Positions 1-5,790 of a DNA stretch of 7,713 nt are shown here, piece by piece (within the stretch, counting starts at the first letter, position 1; every line of letters starts with the position of its first letter). Both the position numbers and the translations under genes were made by a program. This DNA is from JAUIAI01 sp049680625 (GTDB taxonomy: Bacteria; Pseudomonadota; Gammaproteobacteria; Burkholderiales; Burkholderiaceae_E), in contig JBAUID010000121.1 of assembly GCA_049680625.1 (NCBI GenBank), forward strand, positions 1-7,713, in the 5' to 3' direction. The notes under the pieces were generated by a model. The model saw only the letters and a list, made by a program, of their open reading frames with translations. It searched no databases and had not been told where the DNA came from.

Positions 1-16
1 ACGGCCGGGTGGTAGG

Positions 17-154
17 TTAATAGGTTTTATTTTTTTTCGCTGCGCTCTCAACTTTCTTGCCGCCGGCGGAGATGTCCTCGCCAATGCCGGCGATGGTGTT
101 ACACGCACCTAGGAAAAACAGCGGAACAATCGCAATTAAGATAATCCGGGTCAT
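17..154 (-). CDS. Entericidin-like small lipoprotein
   Basis: This encodes a 45-residue peptide of the entericidin A/B family, small lipoproteins anchored in the cell envelope; in E. coli the pair acts as antidote and toxin in stationary-phase lysis. Visible features are a short N-terminus with one Arg, a hydrophobic stretch (residues 4-15), and a perfect lipobox L15-G16-A17-C18, where Cys18 would be lipidated. The mature part has the family-typical N-T-I-A-G-I-G-E-D-I core and a Lys-rich tail. Asn at +2 rather than Asp suggests sorting to the outer membrane. An upstream in-frame start at 205 exists, but I chose 154 because a GAGGTG ribosome site (158-163) lies 3 bases before this ATG and the signal peptide then begins correctly. 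Only one family member is present here; a partner could lie left of the window. Family assignment is confident; toxin or antidote role is not decidable. Confidence 0.88.
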   Translation of the reverse strand: MTRIILIAIVPLFFLGACNTIAGIGEDISAGGKKVESAAKKNKTY

Positions 155-157
155 AAA

Positions 158-163
158 CACCTC
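158..163 (-). promoter_or_regulatory. Ribosome binding site of the entericidin-like gene
   Basis: On the minus strand this reads GAGGTG, just before the ATG at 154. It decides the short start over the longer in-frame reading from 205. Confidence 0.7.
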
Positions 164-283
164 ATCGTTAGTTGGTAAGAATTTAAAGCTTAAAGCGCAA
201 TCCATCCGCTACGCTGCAATGTCGATTGCAATTACTGACGAAAATCGCCTGCTAATGGCATGATTTTGCTCTCATCGCGGTCT

Positions 284-318
284 TTTCGCTGCACCGTCTA
301 CCGTCAGCTGCAGCGAAA
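284..318. repeat. Perfect 10-bp inverted repeat
   Basis: The arms TTTCGCTGCA (284-293) and TGCAGCGAAA (309-318) are exact reverse complements around a 15-base centre. As RNA this would be a strong hairpin. Neither side has a T tract, so it is unlikely to be a simple terminator. An operator or the stem of an untranslated or small RNA is possible; its function is unknown. Confidence 0.6.
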
Positions 319-366
319 CCCCCTATTCACTGCGCAGATGCGTCTGAATTTAGCGACGTTTTTCGA

Positions 367-405
367 GTAAGGCTGCCGCCACCGGGGGTCTTCAGCCCGG
401 CTTAC
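367..405. repeat. Nested inverted repeats with alternative pairing
   Basis: GTAAG (367-371) can pair with CTTAC (401-405). Inside it CCGGG (382-386) can pair with CCCGG (396-400), while GGCTG (371-375) can instead pair with CAGCC (393-397). The two inner pairings exclude each other. Short GC-rich arms also arise by chance, so this is only suggestive of a folded RNA or regulatory DNA. Confidence 0.3.
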
Positions 406-460
406 CAGGCCCGGCCGGCACCCGTCAGTTGCCGACTACCACCGATCAGCGCAGGCTATT

Positions 461-518
461 CAAGTGGATCGCCGATCGCTATATTCTCTATATCAAATAC
501 CCGGTTCCGGGCCACTTG
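461..518. repeat. Nested inverted repeats upstream of the relic exported-protein gene
   Basis: The outer arms CAAGTGG (461-467) and CCACTTG (512-518) flank an inner pair CCCGG (500-504) and CCGGG (507-511). The right arms of the two pairs are directly adjacent. The element sits about 50 bases before the signal-peptide ATG at 569, a plausible place for an operator or leader structure. No T tract follows. Confidence 0.35.
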
Positions 519-568
519 ACCCATCAAAATCGAATTGACGGGTGATTGACAGTGGACTTCTTCAGCCA

Positions 569-1218
569 ATGCATCTGTTCACCCGTTTTCTCAAGATACT
601 GTCAACGACCGTTTTCGTCGCGCTGCCGTTTTCCCCGGTACACGGTGCCGCTACAGTGATCAGTGCTATTGAGTCAGTGCAGAGTAATTTTTGCCTGACT
701 GTCGAAGCTGGTTCTATGCTGATACCGGCCGCCAACTCACCCTGGATTCGGTAGAACTGCGCAAAGCGGGCTGTACGGGTGGCGAAACAAGTGGTGGGAC
801 GTGTAATGTAGTCAGCAATTCGGGTTTTGAAGTCAATACTGCCGGTTGGTATACGAACACAATGCCGATCCTGACAACTCAGGCGGCCGAGGGTAACCAG
901 GCGGCGCGCATCAGCGACGGCTGGATCTCGCATATCACGCCGGTTGTGCCCGGCACAACTTACACGGCCAGTGCACTGGTTAAGTCAGTTGGCAATAGCG
1001 GCTGGAGCGGCACTGGTCTGAACTTTGTTGACGGTAACGGTGTCAAGCTTGCGAACGTGGTACAGACGATTCCACCTGGTAATCAGTATGAAACCGTGAC
1101 CCTAACCGGGTCAGCGCCACCCGGCGCTACGGAGGTGCAGTTTTGGTTTGACGCTGACTCAACCCGGACGACCGATATCGACGCTGTCGACCTCAGGGTA
1201 GTCAATTGCACGGATTAG
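569..1218 (+). pseudogene. Frameshifted exported protein with beta-sandwich (CBM-like) modules
   Basis: The first frame opens at ATG 569 (an in-frame GTG at 542 is the longer option). It encodes a clear Sec signal peptide with basic n-region, hydrophobic core I-L-S-T-T-V-F-V-A-L and likely cleavage after V-H-G. That frame ends at 752-754. From about 691 a different frame carries the homologous continuation to the stop at 1216-1218. It holds the tail of one module (706-774), a Gly/Thr linker, and a full second module starting C-N-V-V-S-N-S-G-F-E, the typical opening of carbohydrate-binding (CBM_4_9-like) jelly-roll domains. The two module tails (706-774 and 1141-1209) align without gaps over 23 residues with 10 identities, including W-F, A-D, D-x-V and final R and C. 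The first module has lost most of its length. One missing base between 688 and about 710, for example in the T run at 688-692, would explain the frame change. No good ribosome site is visible. A sequencing error is the alternative, but would not explain the shortened first module. Confidence 0.6.
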
Positions 1219-2156
1219 GCAACCCGACTGGGCAGCGATTCGCCACTTAGCCCTGCAAGCAGGTTCTCAGCTGTACGCTGATACATTCCCTGCCGGGCCT
1301 CGCGCGTTGCGGAGCCCAGGTGGGGCACGATAATAAGGTTCTGGTGCTGCAACAGGGGATGATCTCTGGGAAGCGGCTCAGGTTCGGTCACATCAAGCGC
1401 GGCGCCTGCGATCCAGGTTTTTGTCAGAGCCAGGTGCAGCGCGTCGTGATCAACCACGGCCCCCCGGGCAACATTGATTAAGCAGGCAGTTGGTTTCATT
1501 TGCCGCAATTGTTCATGGCTGATCATGGCCCGGGTCTCGGACGTCAGCGGCACGTTCAATGCAACAAAATCAGATTCGGCTAACAAGACTTCCAGGGATA
1601 CATAAGCTGCTGCCAGGGCTTGCGCTGAAGGGTCTGGTTTGCGATTGTGATACAGGATACGCATGTCAAAGCCAGCGGCGCGTTTTGCCACCTTTTTGCC
1701 AATGGCCCCCATACCCACGATGCCCAGGGTTTTCCCGGTCACGTCCTGACCATGCAAGATACTGGGATTAAAGCTGGTGAACTCCGGGCTGCGTGCGTAA
1801 CGGTCGCCAATCACAATATTGCGAGCAATAGATAAAATGAGCGCCATTGTCATATCGGCCGTGGCATTGTCAACAAACCCCGGCGTGTTACCCACGCTGA
1901 TCTTTCTAAGCTGTGCAGCCGGAACATCAAGATGGTCAACCCCAACCCCAAAATTACTGATGATTCGCAAACGAGGCAATAAATCCATCTGCGGTCCGCC
2001 AATAAACGGGTGGCCGTAAGTCAGCAAGCCTTCGGCTTGCGTCAGCAGTGCCGGCGGGGTGCTGGCGCCTGCCCACAATTCCACCCGGCACTTATTGGCA
2101 ATTAAGGCCAACAATGGCGACGGCAGTTCAGCGTCAGTAAGAACAAGAGGTAACAA
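1215..2156 (-). CDS. D-isomer-specific 2-hydroxyacid dehydrogenase, glyoxylate/hydroxypyruvate reductase type
   Basis: This is a cytosolic NAD(P)H-dependent oxidoreductase of 313 residues, the usual family length. It reduces small 2-oxoacids such as glyoxylate or hydroxypyruvate to 2-hydroxyacids. The Rossmann motif G-M-G-A-I-G lies at residues 148-153. Catalytic residues are in place: Arg231 in N-V-A-R-G, Glu260 in E-P-E-P-L-P, His279 in P-H-L-G-S-A-T. After the second strand the sequence H-N-R (170-172) puts an Arg where NADPH-preferring members have one. The start is TTG at 2156: the only upstream codons before an in-frame stop (2178-2180) offer no ATG, and GGGAG sits about 6 bases ahead. 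Its stop overlaps the stop of the converging relic by 4 bases. It stands alone between two decayed genes, so its pathway is not shown by context. Exact substrate is uncertain. Confidence 0.9.
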   Translation of the reverse strand: MLPLVLTDAELPSPLLALIANKCRVELWAGASTPPALLTQAEGLLTYGHPFIGGPQMDLLPRLRIISNFGVGVDHLDVPAAQLRKISVGNTPGFVDNATADMTMALILSIARNIVIGDRYARSPEFTSFNPSILHGQDVTGKTLGIVGMGAIGKKVAKRAAGFDMRILYHNRKPDPSAQALAAAYVSLEVLLAESDFVALNVPLTSETRAMISHEQLRQMKPTACLINVARGAVVDHDALHLALTKTWIAGAALDVTEPEPLPRDHPLLQHQNLIIVPHLGSATREARQGMYQRTAENLLAGLSGESLPSRVA

Positions 2157-2210
2157 GACAGGCTCCCGGGGTAAATATCAGAAATCGCGACCAGCAGGGC
2201 TCAGCTATTA

Positions 2211-2658
2211 TCAATCCGGTACAAAACTGCCTTCGTAGTTAACCCGAAGCGACTCTGGCTGATCCGCTTTTTCAAGCCAACAATTTCTGACCGCAAGGCA
2301 ATCCAGTTCGGCGCCCATAAAACACCGGAAAGCGTCTTCAGGTGTACCAACAATAGGTTCACCACGTACATTAAGACTGGTATTGATAATAACCGGGCAT
2401 CCCGTTTTCTGCTCAAAGGATGTAATCAACGCGTGATAGCGCGGGTTGGTGTCGACATGCACACTCTGCACCCGGGGAGAACGGGCGTCGCCGAGAATCG
2501 ACCGCCCGCCCAAAGCCCGCGGACCAAACTCCATACGGCCCCACCATCGCCGCGCCGAGAGCGCCACCTGCATCGCCAGAAGCCGGTTGGATCCACAAGC
2601 GATCATAATATTTTCTGCGTAACAACCTGCCGTTGGCAACAGTATTAGTAACGCCTTC
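2211..2658 (-). pseudogene. Carbamoyltransferase (NodU/CmcH family) C-terminal remnant
   Basis: Intact family members are about 580-610 residues and carbamoylate sugars, antibiotics or surface polysaccharides. Only C-terminal islands remain. Island 1 (2658 to about 2545) reads E-G-V-T-N-T-V-A-N-G followed by D-R-L-W-I-Q-P-A-S-G-D-A-G-G-A-L-G-A-A-M, a hallmark block. Stop codons lie just upstream (2662-2664). Island 2, in another frame from about 2540, reads G-R-M-E-F-G-P-R-A-L-G and S-I-L-G-D-A-R-S-P. Island 3 continues in the same frame with H-V-D-T-N-P-R-Y-H-A-L-I and N-T-S-L-N-V-R-G-E-P-I-V to a natural-looking end at 2211. Compared with the family as I know it, some tens of residues are missing between islands 1 and 2 (with a frame change) and roughly a hundred between 2 and 3. 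The N-terminal catalytic half is absent. This cannot make an active enzyme. Confidence 0.85.
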
Positions 2659-2778
2659 GATTCATTAACCGAGGCTGTTTACTTTGACCCGGTACACGTC
2701 ATGCCAGCTGGCAACGAGGCGGTTGCAAAGGCTATGCTGAATAATGCTCTTCAGGCGGATCTTAAAACCAGAGCAAAA
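2653..2778 (+). pseudogene. Probable SGNH/GDSL hydrolase C-terminal fragment
   Basis: The plus-strand frame across 2653-2778 reads A-F-D-S-L-T-E-A-V, then Y-F-D-P-V-H-V-M-P-A-G-N-E-A-V-A-K-A-M-L. This matches the last conserved block of SGNH/GDSL esterases, where the D-x-x-H pair supplies two catalytic residues and the following G-N helix closes the fold. The rest of the enzyme is missing: upstream, this frame runs into the opposite-strand carbamoyltransferase remnant and then a stop at 2620-2622. Downstream the frame stays open to 3000 but loses any family resemblance after about 2778. Such hydrolases commonly modify polysaccharides and often neighbour carbamoyltransferases in surface-polysaccharide clusters. 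The match rests on about 30 residues, so the call is moderate; the alternative is a chance open frame. Confidence 0.5.
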
Positions 2779-2916
2779 GCCGGATGTGGGAAGCAATCTT
2801 TACGCTGGGTGCAGGTGATGACAGCCGGGCAGGGTGCCGAGGGTCGTCAACCTGGTCGGCGATTGAAATCGACATTCATTTGCGAGAATGGCAGGTTGAT
2901 GCCCCCCTATAAATCA

Positions 2917-2960
2917 TTGACAGTCGACAGTTGGCTGTGCAATTGTCGGGATGGGATACA
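2917..2960 (+). promoter_or_regulatory. Candidate promoter for the ABC importer operon
   Basis: TTGACA at 2917-2922 is a perfect sigma-70 -35 box, about 100 bases before the first gene. The -10 position at 17-18 bases spacing is poor (CAATTG or AATTGT). An overlapping alternative is TTGGCT (2931-2936) with GATACA (2955-2960) at 18 bases. ACAG-TTGG-CTGT (2927-2938) forms a small inverted repeat between them that a regulator could use. Weak -10 boxes would fit an activated promoter, but this is inference. Confidence 0.3.
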
Positions 2961-2989
2961 AAAAAAGATCGTTGCAGCTCACAAAAACT

Positions 2990-3008
2990 TGGGGTTGTAA
3001 GCACCCCA
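2990..3008 (+). promoter_or_regulatory. Hairpin just ahead of the first ribosome site
   Basis: TGGGGT (2990-2995) pairs with ACCCCA (3003-3008) around a 7-base loop. The stem ends 2 bases before the GGAGA ribosome site at 3011. It could influence translation start or mRNA stability. It has no T tail and is not a terminator. Confidence 0.4.
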
Positions 3009-3020
3009 CAGGAGACATCC

Positions 3021-4313
3021 ATGAAAGGCATTTCAATCGTCCGGTCCGCATGTATGGCGGCCGGCCTGGCATTATCTGCGTATGCCGTGGCTCAGGACAA
3101 AGAAATCAATATCGGCGTGATCTACGACTTAACTGGCGCATTTGCCGCCGGCGGTTCGAAAGCGGCCTCGGTCGGCACAGAAATTGCGATCGACATGATC
3201 AACGAAAAAGGTGGGGTTGAGGGCTACAAGCTCAAATACCAGCTGGCTGATGCCCAGTCCAAGGCAGACGTTGCAATCAATGAAACCGAACGATTGCTGA
3301 ACGAGGCCAATGTCGACATGATTATGGGCGTGTTTTCCAGTGCCCATTGCGTCCCGATGGCCGCGAAAGTTGATGCCGCAAAGAAGTTTATGTGGGCCAA
3401 CGTTTGTGTCTCTTCGGCGGTCTTTAAGGACAAGAACCTGAAGTACGTGTTTCGTGGCCAGGTACACAGTGATCAGTTCGGTGAGGCCTCTTGCCTGTTC
3501 ATCGCTGAGCATGCCGCAAAACTGGGTAAGGCAGTCAAAGACATCAAGGTCGCAATCATTCACGAAGACGGCCCCTACGGTTCGGGCGTTGCCAGTGGCA
3601 ATAAAGCCAAGTGTGCTGAGCTCGGCATGCAGGTTGTCCATGAAGAAGGTTATGCCGCCACGTCGACCGACCTTTCTTCGCTCGTCACAAAACTGCGGCG
3701 GGCGCGGGCCGACATTATTCTTCATACCGGCTATAACCCGGATATCACGCTATTTCTTCGCCAGGCGAAAGAGTCCGGCTTAAAGTGGAGTGCACTGATC
3801 GGTCACGGAGCCGGCTACGGCCAGATCGACAAACTGAAAGAAACCTTCGGCGACGATTCGAACTATATCTTTAACGTCGATCCGGTTGCTGCACAGTTGC
3901 TCGACCCGAAAACACTGGCCGCCGGCCTTGGAGACGTCACGGCCGAGATGATCAAACGCTACAAGGCGAAGACCAAGGTCAACGAAGTGCCGCCCCATGT
4001 GTCAATGGGATTTAACCAGTCCTGGATCTTCTTCACCGATGTCATGCCACGGGCCATAAAGAAGTATGGCGGTATCGACCCGGAAGCCCTGCGTAAAGCT
4101 GCACTGGATACTGATATTCCAGTCGGTGGCACCATCCAGGGCTATGGTGTGAAGTTCAATCCGCCCGGCCATAAAATGGCGGGTCAGAACGCACTGTCCA
4201 GTCCGGTTGTGATGCAATACATCGATGGTGAAACCAAGATAGCCTGGCCATCCGCCATTAAAACCACCGACCCGGTGTTGCCGCTGCCTAAGGGACATGC
4301 CTACGCCAGGTAA
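3021..4313 (+). CDS. Periplasmic substrate-binding protein of a HAAT (Liv-type) ABC importer
   Basis: This 430-residue protein captures a small solute in the periplasm and delivers it to the LivH/LivM channel encoded downstream. A Sec signal peptide covers about residues 1-25 (basic start with K and R, hydrophobic middle, A-Y-A-V-A then Q-D-K). The mature part belongs to the Leu/Ile/Val-binding family (Peripla_BP_6). It opens with I-N-I-G-V-I-Y-D-L-T-G, has the ligand-site region G-V-F-S-S-A-H-C (103-110), and an E-D-G-P-Y-G-S-G hinge-side motif (182-189). It has four cysteines after the signal (110, 129, 158, 198), so periplasmic disulfides are possible. At 430 residues it is longer than E. 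coli LivJ/LivK, resembling the larger members that bind amides, aromatic acids or other ligands. The start is set by GGAGA at 3011-3015, five bases before ATG; a longer in-frame reading from 2931 would bury the signal peptide. Ligand unknown. Confidence 0.93.
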   Translation: MKGISIVRSACMAAGLALSAYAVAQDKEINIGVIYDLTGAFAAGGSKAASVGTEIAIDMINEKGGVEGYKLKYQLADAQSKADVAINETERLLNEANVDMIMGVFSSAHCVPMAAKVDAAKKFMWANVCVSSAVFKDKNLKYVFRGQVHSDQFGEASCLFIAEHAAKLGKAVKDIKVAIIHEDGPYGSGVASGNKAKCAELGMQVVHEEGYAATSTDLSSLVTKLRRARADIILHTGYNPDITLFLRQAKESGLKWSALIGHGAGYGQIDKLKETFGDDSNYIFNVDPVAAQLLDPKTLAAGLGDVTAEMIKRYKAKTKVNEVPPHVSMGFNQSWIFFTDVMPRAIKKYGGIDPEALRKAALDTDIPVGGTIQGYGVKFNPPGHKMAGQNALSSPVVMQYIDGETKIAWPSAIKTTDPVLPLPKGHAYAR

Positions 4314-4318
4314 CTCCA

Positions 4319-5053
4319 ATGCTCAAAGTTTCTTCGCTGACCAAGCGATTTGGCGGGTTTACAGCGATTGATCAAGTGTCGTTCGAAGTCGAACAGGGCG
4401 AGATTCTCGGCCTGATCGGCCCGAACGGATCGGGCAAAAGTACGACTTTCAACTGCATTGCGGGTATGTACGCGCCAAGCGCCGGCACCATTGAATTCGA
4501 GGGCAAATCCATTGGCGGCCTGACCGCAAATCAGGTCTGCCATCAGGGTATCGGGCGCACCTATCAAATCCCCCGCCCGTTTCAGAACCTGTCGATTCTT
4601 GAGAATGTTGCACTGTCGTCTTACTTTGGACAAAACGGTGCGGTAAGCCGCAAAGTCGCGTGGGAACAAGCGGCCGAGGCCCTCGAGCTGGTTGGCCTGC
4701 CAACCGACCGTAATGCCCAGACCGAAGGCCTGGGTGCTGCCGCACTGAAGAAACTCGAACTGGCTCGCGCACTGGCGACACAACCCAGGATGCTGCTGGC
4801 AGACGAAAGCCTGAACGGACTGGATCATACCGAAATGGATCAGGCCGCCGATATGCTCGAATCGATTCGCTCGCGCCAGGGCATTACCATCGTCTGGGTC
4901 GAACACATCATGGGCGTGCTGATGCGGGTAGTCGATCGGGTGATTGTCCTTGATCACGGTGAAGTGATTTTTAACGGGCTACCCGCCGAAGCCCAGACCG
5001 ATTCACGTGTCATCGAGGTGTATCTTGGCACCGAAGCTGGCGAACCGGCATGA
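4319..5053 (+). CDS. LivG-like ABC transporter ATPase
   Basis: This is a 244-residue cytoplasmic ATPase subunit that pairs with the LivF-like protein to power import. The A-loop aromatic is Phe11, Walker A is G-P-N-G-S-G-K-S-T (34-42), the Q-loop Gln is 83, Walker B ends L-L-A-D-E (159-163) with catalytic Glu163, and the switch His is 196 in V-E-H. The signature region is odd. Where LivG proteins usually read L-x-Y-G-Q or L-S-G-G-Q, this has L-G-A-A-A (138-142) followed by a normal L-K-K-L-E-L-A-R-A-L helix, and the D-loop side reads S-L-N-G-L-D instead of P-x-A-G-L. It starts 5 bases after the binding-protein stop, with AGG overlapping that stop as a modest ribosome site. The frame is intact, so I read the change as a subfamily trait rather than decay. 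Confidence 0.93.
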   Translation: MLKVSSLTKRFGGFTAIDQVSFEVEQGEILGLIGPNGSGKSTTFNCIAGMYAPSAGTIEFEGKSIGGLTANQVCHQGIGRTYQIPRPFQNLSILENVALSSYFGQNGAVSRKVAWEQAAEALELVGLPTDRNAQTEGLGAAALKKLELARALATQPRMLLADESLNGLDHTEMDQAADMLESIRSRQGITIVWVEHIMGVLMRVVDRVIVLDHGEVIFNGLPAEAQTDSRVIEVYLGTEAGEPA

Positions 5054-5060
5054 GGGTCTG

Positions 5061-5765
5061 ATGCTTCAGTTAGAGAACGTCAGCGCCGGTTACGGCAAGT
5101 TCCAGGCATTGTTTGATATCAGCATGCAGGTGAACGCCGGCGAAGCGGTTGCAGTAATTGGTGCCAACGGGGCCGGCAAGACGACGCTGCTTCGAGTGAT
5201 TTCTGGTTTGTTGACACCTGGCACGGGCCGTATGTTGATGAACAGCGCAGATCTCACTGCGATGCCGGCGCACAAGATCATTGAGACCGGCATCGCCCAC
5301 GTACCCGAGAGTCGGCGCCTGTTTGCCCGTTTGACAGTTGAAGAAAATCTGAAGATGGGTAGTTTTACCCCGTCGGCCAGGGCAAAGTACCGTTCTCGAC
5401 TGGCCTACGTCTACGAATTGTTTCCACGCCTGCATGAACGACGCAAACAACTCGCGGGCACGATGTCGGGTGGTGAACAACAGATGTGCGCAATCGGTCG
5501 TGCGCTGATGAGCGAACCTAAATTGATTTTACTTGACGAACCGTCAATGGGCCTGGCGCCGGTAATTGTTCAACAAGTATTCGACCTTGTGCGCAGGATA
5601 CGCAGCGAGGGCTACACAGTGCTAATCGTAGAGCAAAATGTTTCTCAAGTTTTGAAAATTGCCGACAGAGCCTACCTGCTGGAGGTTGGTCGAATCCAGG
5701 CAGAGGGGCCGGCAGCAGAACTAGCCGCCTCCGATAAGATTCGCCAGGCCTATATGGGCATCTGA
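5061..5765 (+). CDS. LivF-like ABC transporter ATPase
   Basis: This is a 234-residue cytoplasmic ATPase, the usual LivF length, and partner of the LivG-like subunit. The A-loop is Tyr11, Walker A is G-A-N-G-A-G-K-T-T (34-42), and the Q-loop region is V-P-E-S-R-R-L-F (81-88). The signature M-S-G-G-E-Q-Q (135-141) is canonical, and Walker B is L-I-L-L-D-E-P (155-161) with Glu160. The switch position holds Gln192 in V-E-Q-N, which is normal for LivF. The start is ATG 5061, seven bases after the LivG stop, with GAGGG at 5052-5056 as its ribosome site overlapping that stop; a longer frame from 5007 would overlap the previous gene without support. The combination of this good signature with the degenerate one in LivG predicts two unequal ATP sites. 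Confidence 0.94.
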   Translation: MLQLENVSAGYGKFQALFDISMQVNAGEAVAVIGANGAGKTTLLRVISGLLTPGTGRMLMNSADLTAMPAHKIIETGIAHVPESRRLFARLTVEENLKMGSFTPSARAKYRSRLAYVYELFPRLHERRKQLAGTMSGGEQQMCAIGRALMSEPKLILLDEPSMGLAPVIVQQVFDLVRRIRSEGYTVLIVEQNVSQVLKIADRAYLLEVGRIQAEGPAAELAASDKIRQAYMGI

Positions 5766-5790
5766 AACGGCATCAATCTCAAGGGCTACC

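Larger units (their letters stand above)
206..541. other. Gene-poor region with inverted repeats
   Basis: I see no convincing protein gene on either strand here. The stretch must hold the promoter of the minus-strand lipoprotein gene and whatever drives the relic gene to its right, but no good -35/-10 pair stands out. It holds several inverted repeats, listed separately: 284-318, 367-405 and 461-518. None is followed by a T run, so none looks like an intrinsic terminator. No tRNA or known riboswitch consensus was recognised. Confidence 0.5.
2779..3020. other. Leader region of the transporter operon
   Basis: No convincing gene lies here, although the open frame from 2623 continues to the TAA at 2998-3000. 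The stretch should contain the operon promoter and the 5' untranslated leader of the binding-protein gene. Visible items are a candidate promoter near 2917-2960, a short hairpin at 2990-3008, and the ribosome site at 3011-3015. I looked for known amino acid, guanidine and glycine riboswitch patterns and recognised none. Confidence 0.45.

Noticed and set aside
57..263. Plus-strand open frame opposite the lipoprotein gene
   Set aside because: It is the antisense shadow of the entericidin-like gene, with no ribosome site and no family resemblance.
284..330. Intrinsic terminator
   Set aside because: The stem is strong, but no T run follows on either strand.
410..436. Possible sigma-54 promoter (GGCAC followed by TTGCC)
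   Set aside because: The spacing between the GG and GC pairs is 12 bases, not the required 10.
2701..3000. Plus-strand open frame of 99 codons read as a separate gene
   Set aside because: The first part looks like the end of an SGNH hydrolase and the rest has no recognisable composition. The start at 2701 falls inside the conserved block, so it is a fragment and not a gene.
2931..3020. Longer N-terminus for the binding protein
   Set aside because: It would place 30 non-signal residues before a good signal peptide, and the GGAGA site clearly serves ATG 3021.
3129..3725. Minus-strand open frame of 198 codons within the binding-protein gene
   Set aside because: It lies wholly opposite a well-supported coding region and shows no domain pattern. 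The same applies to the minus-strand frames at 4301-4957 and 6588-7106.
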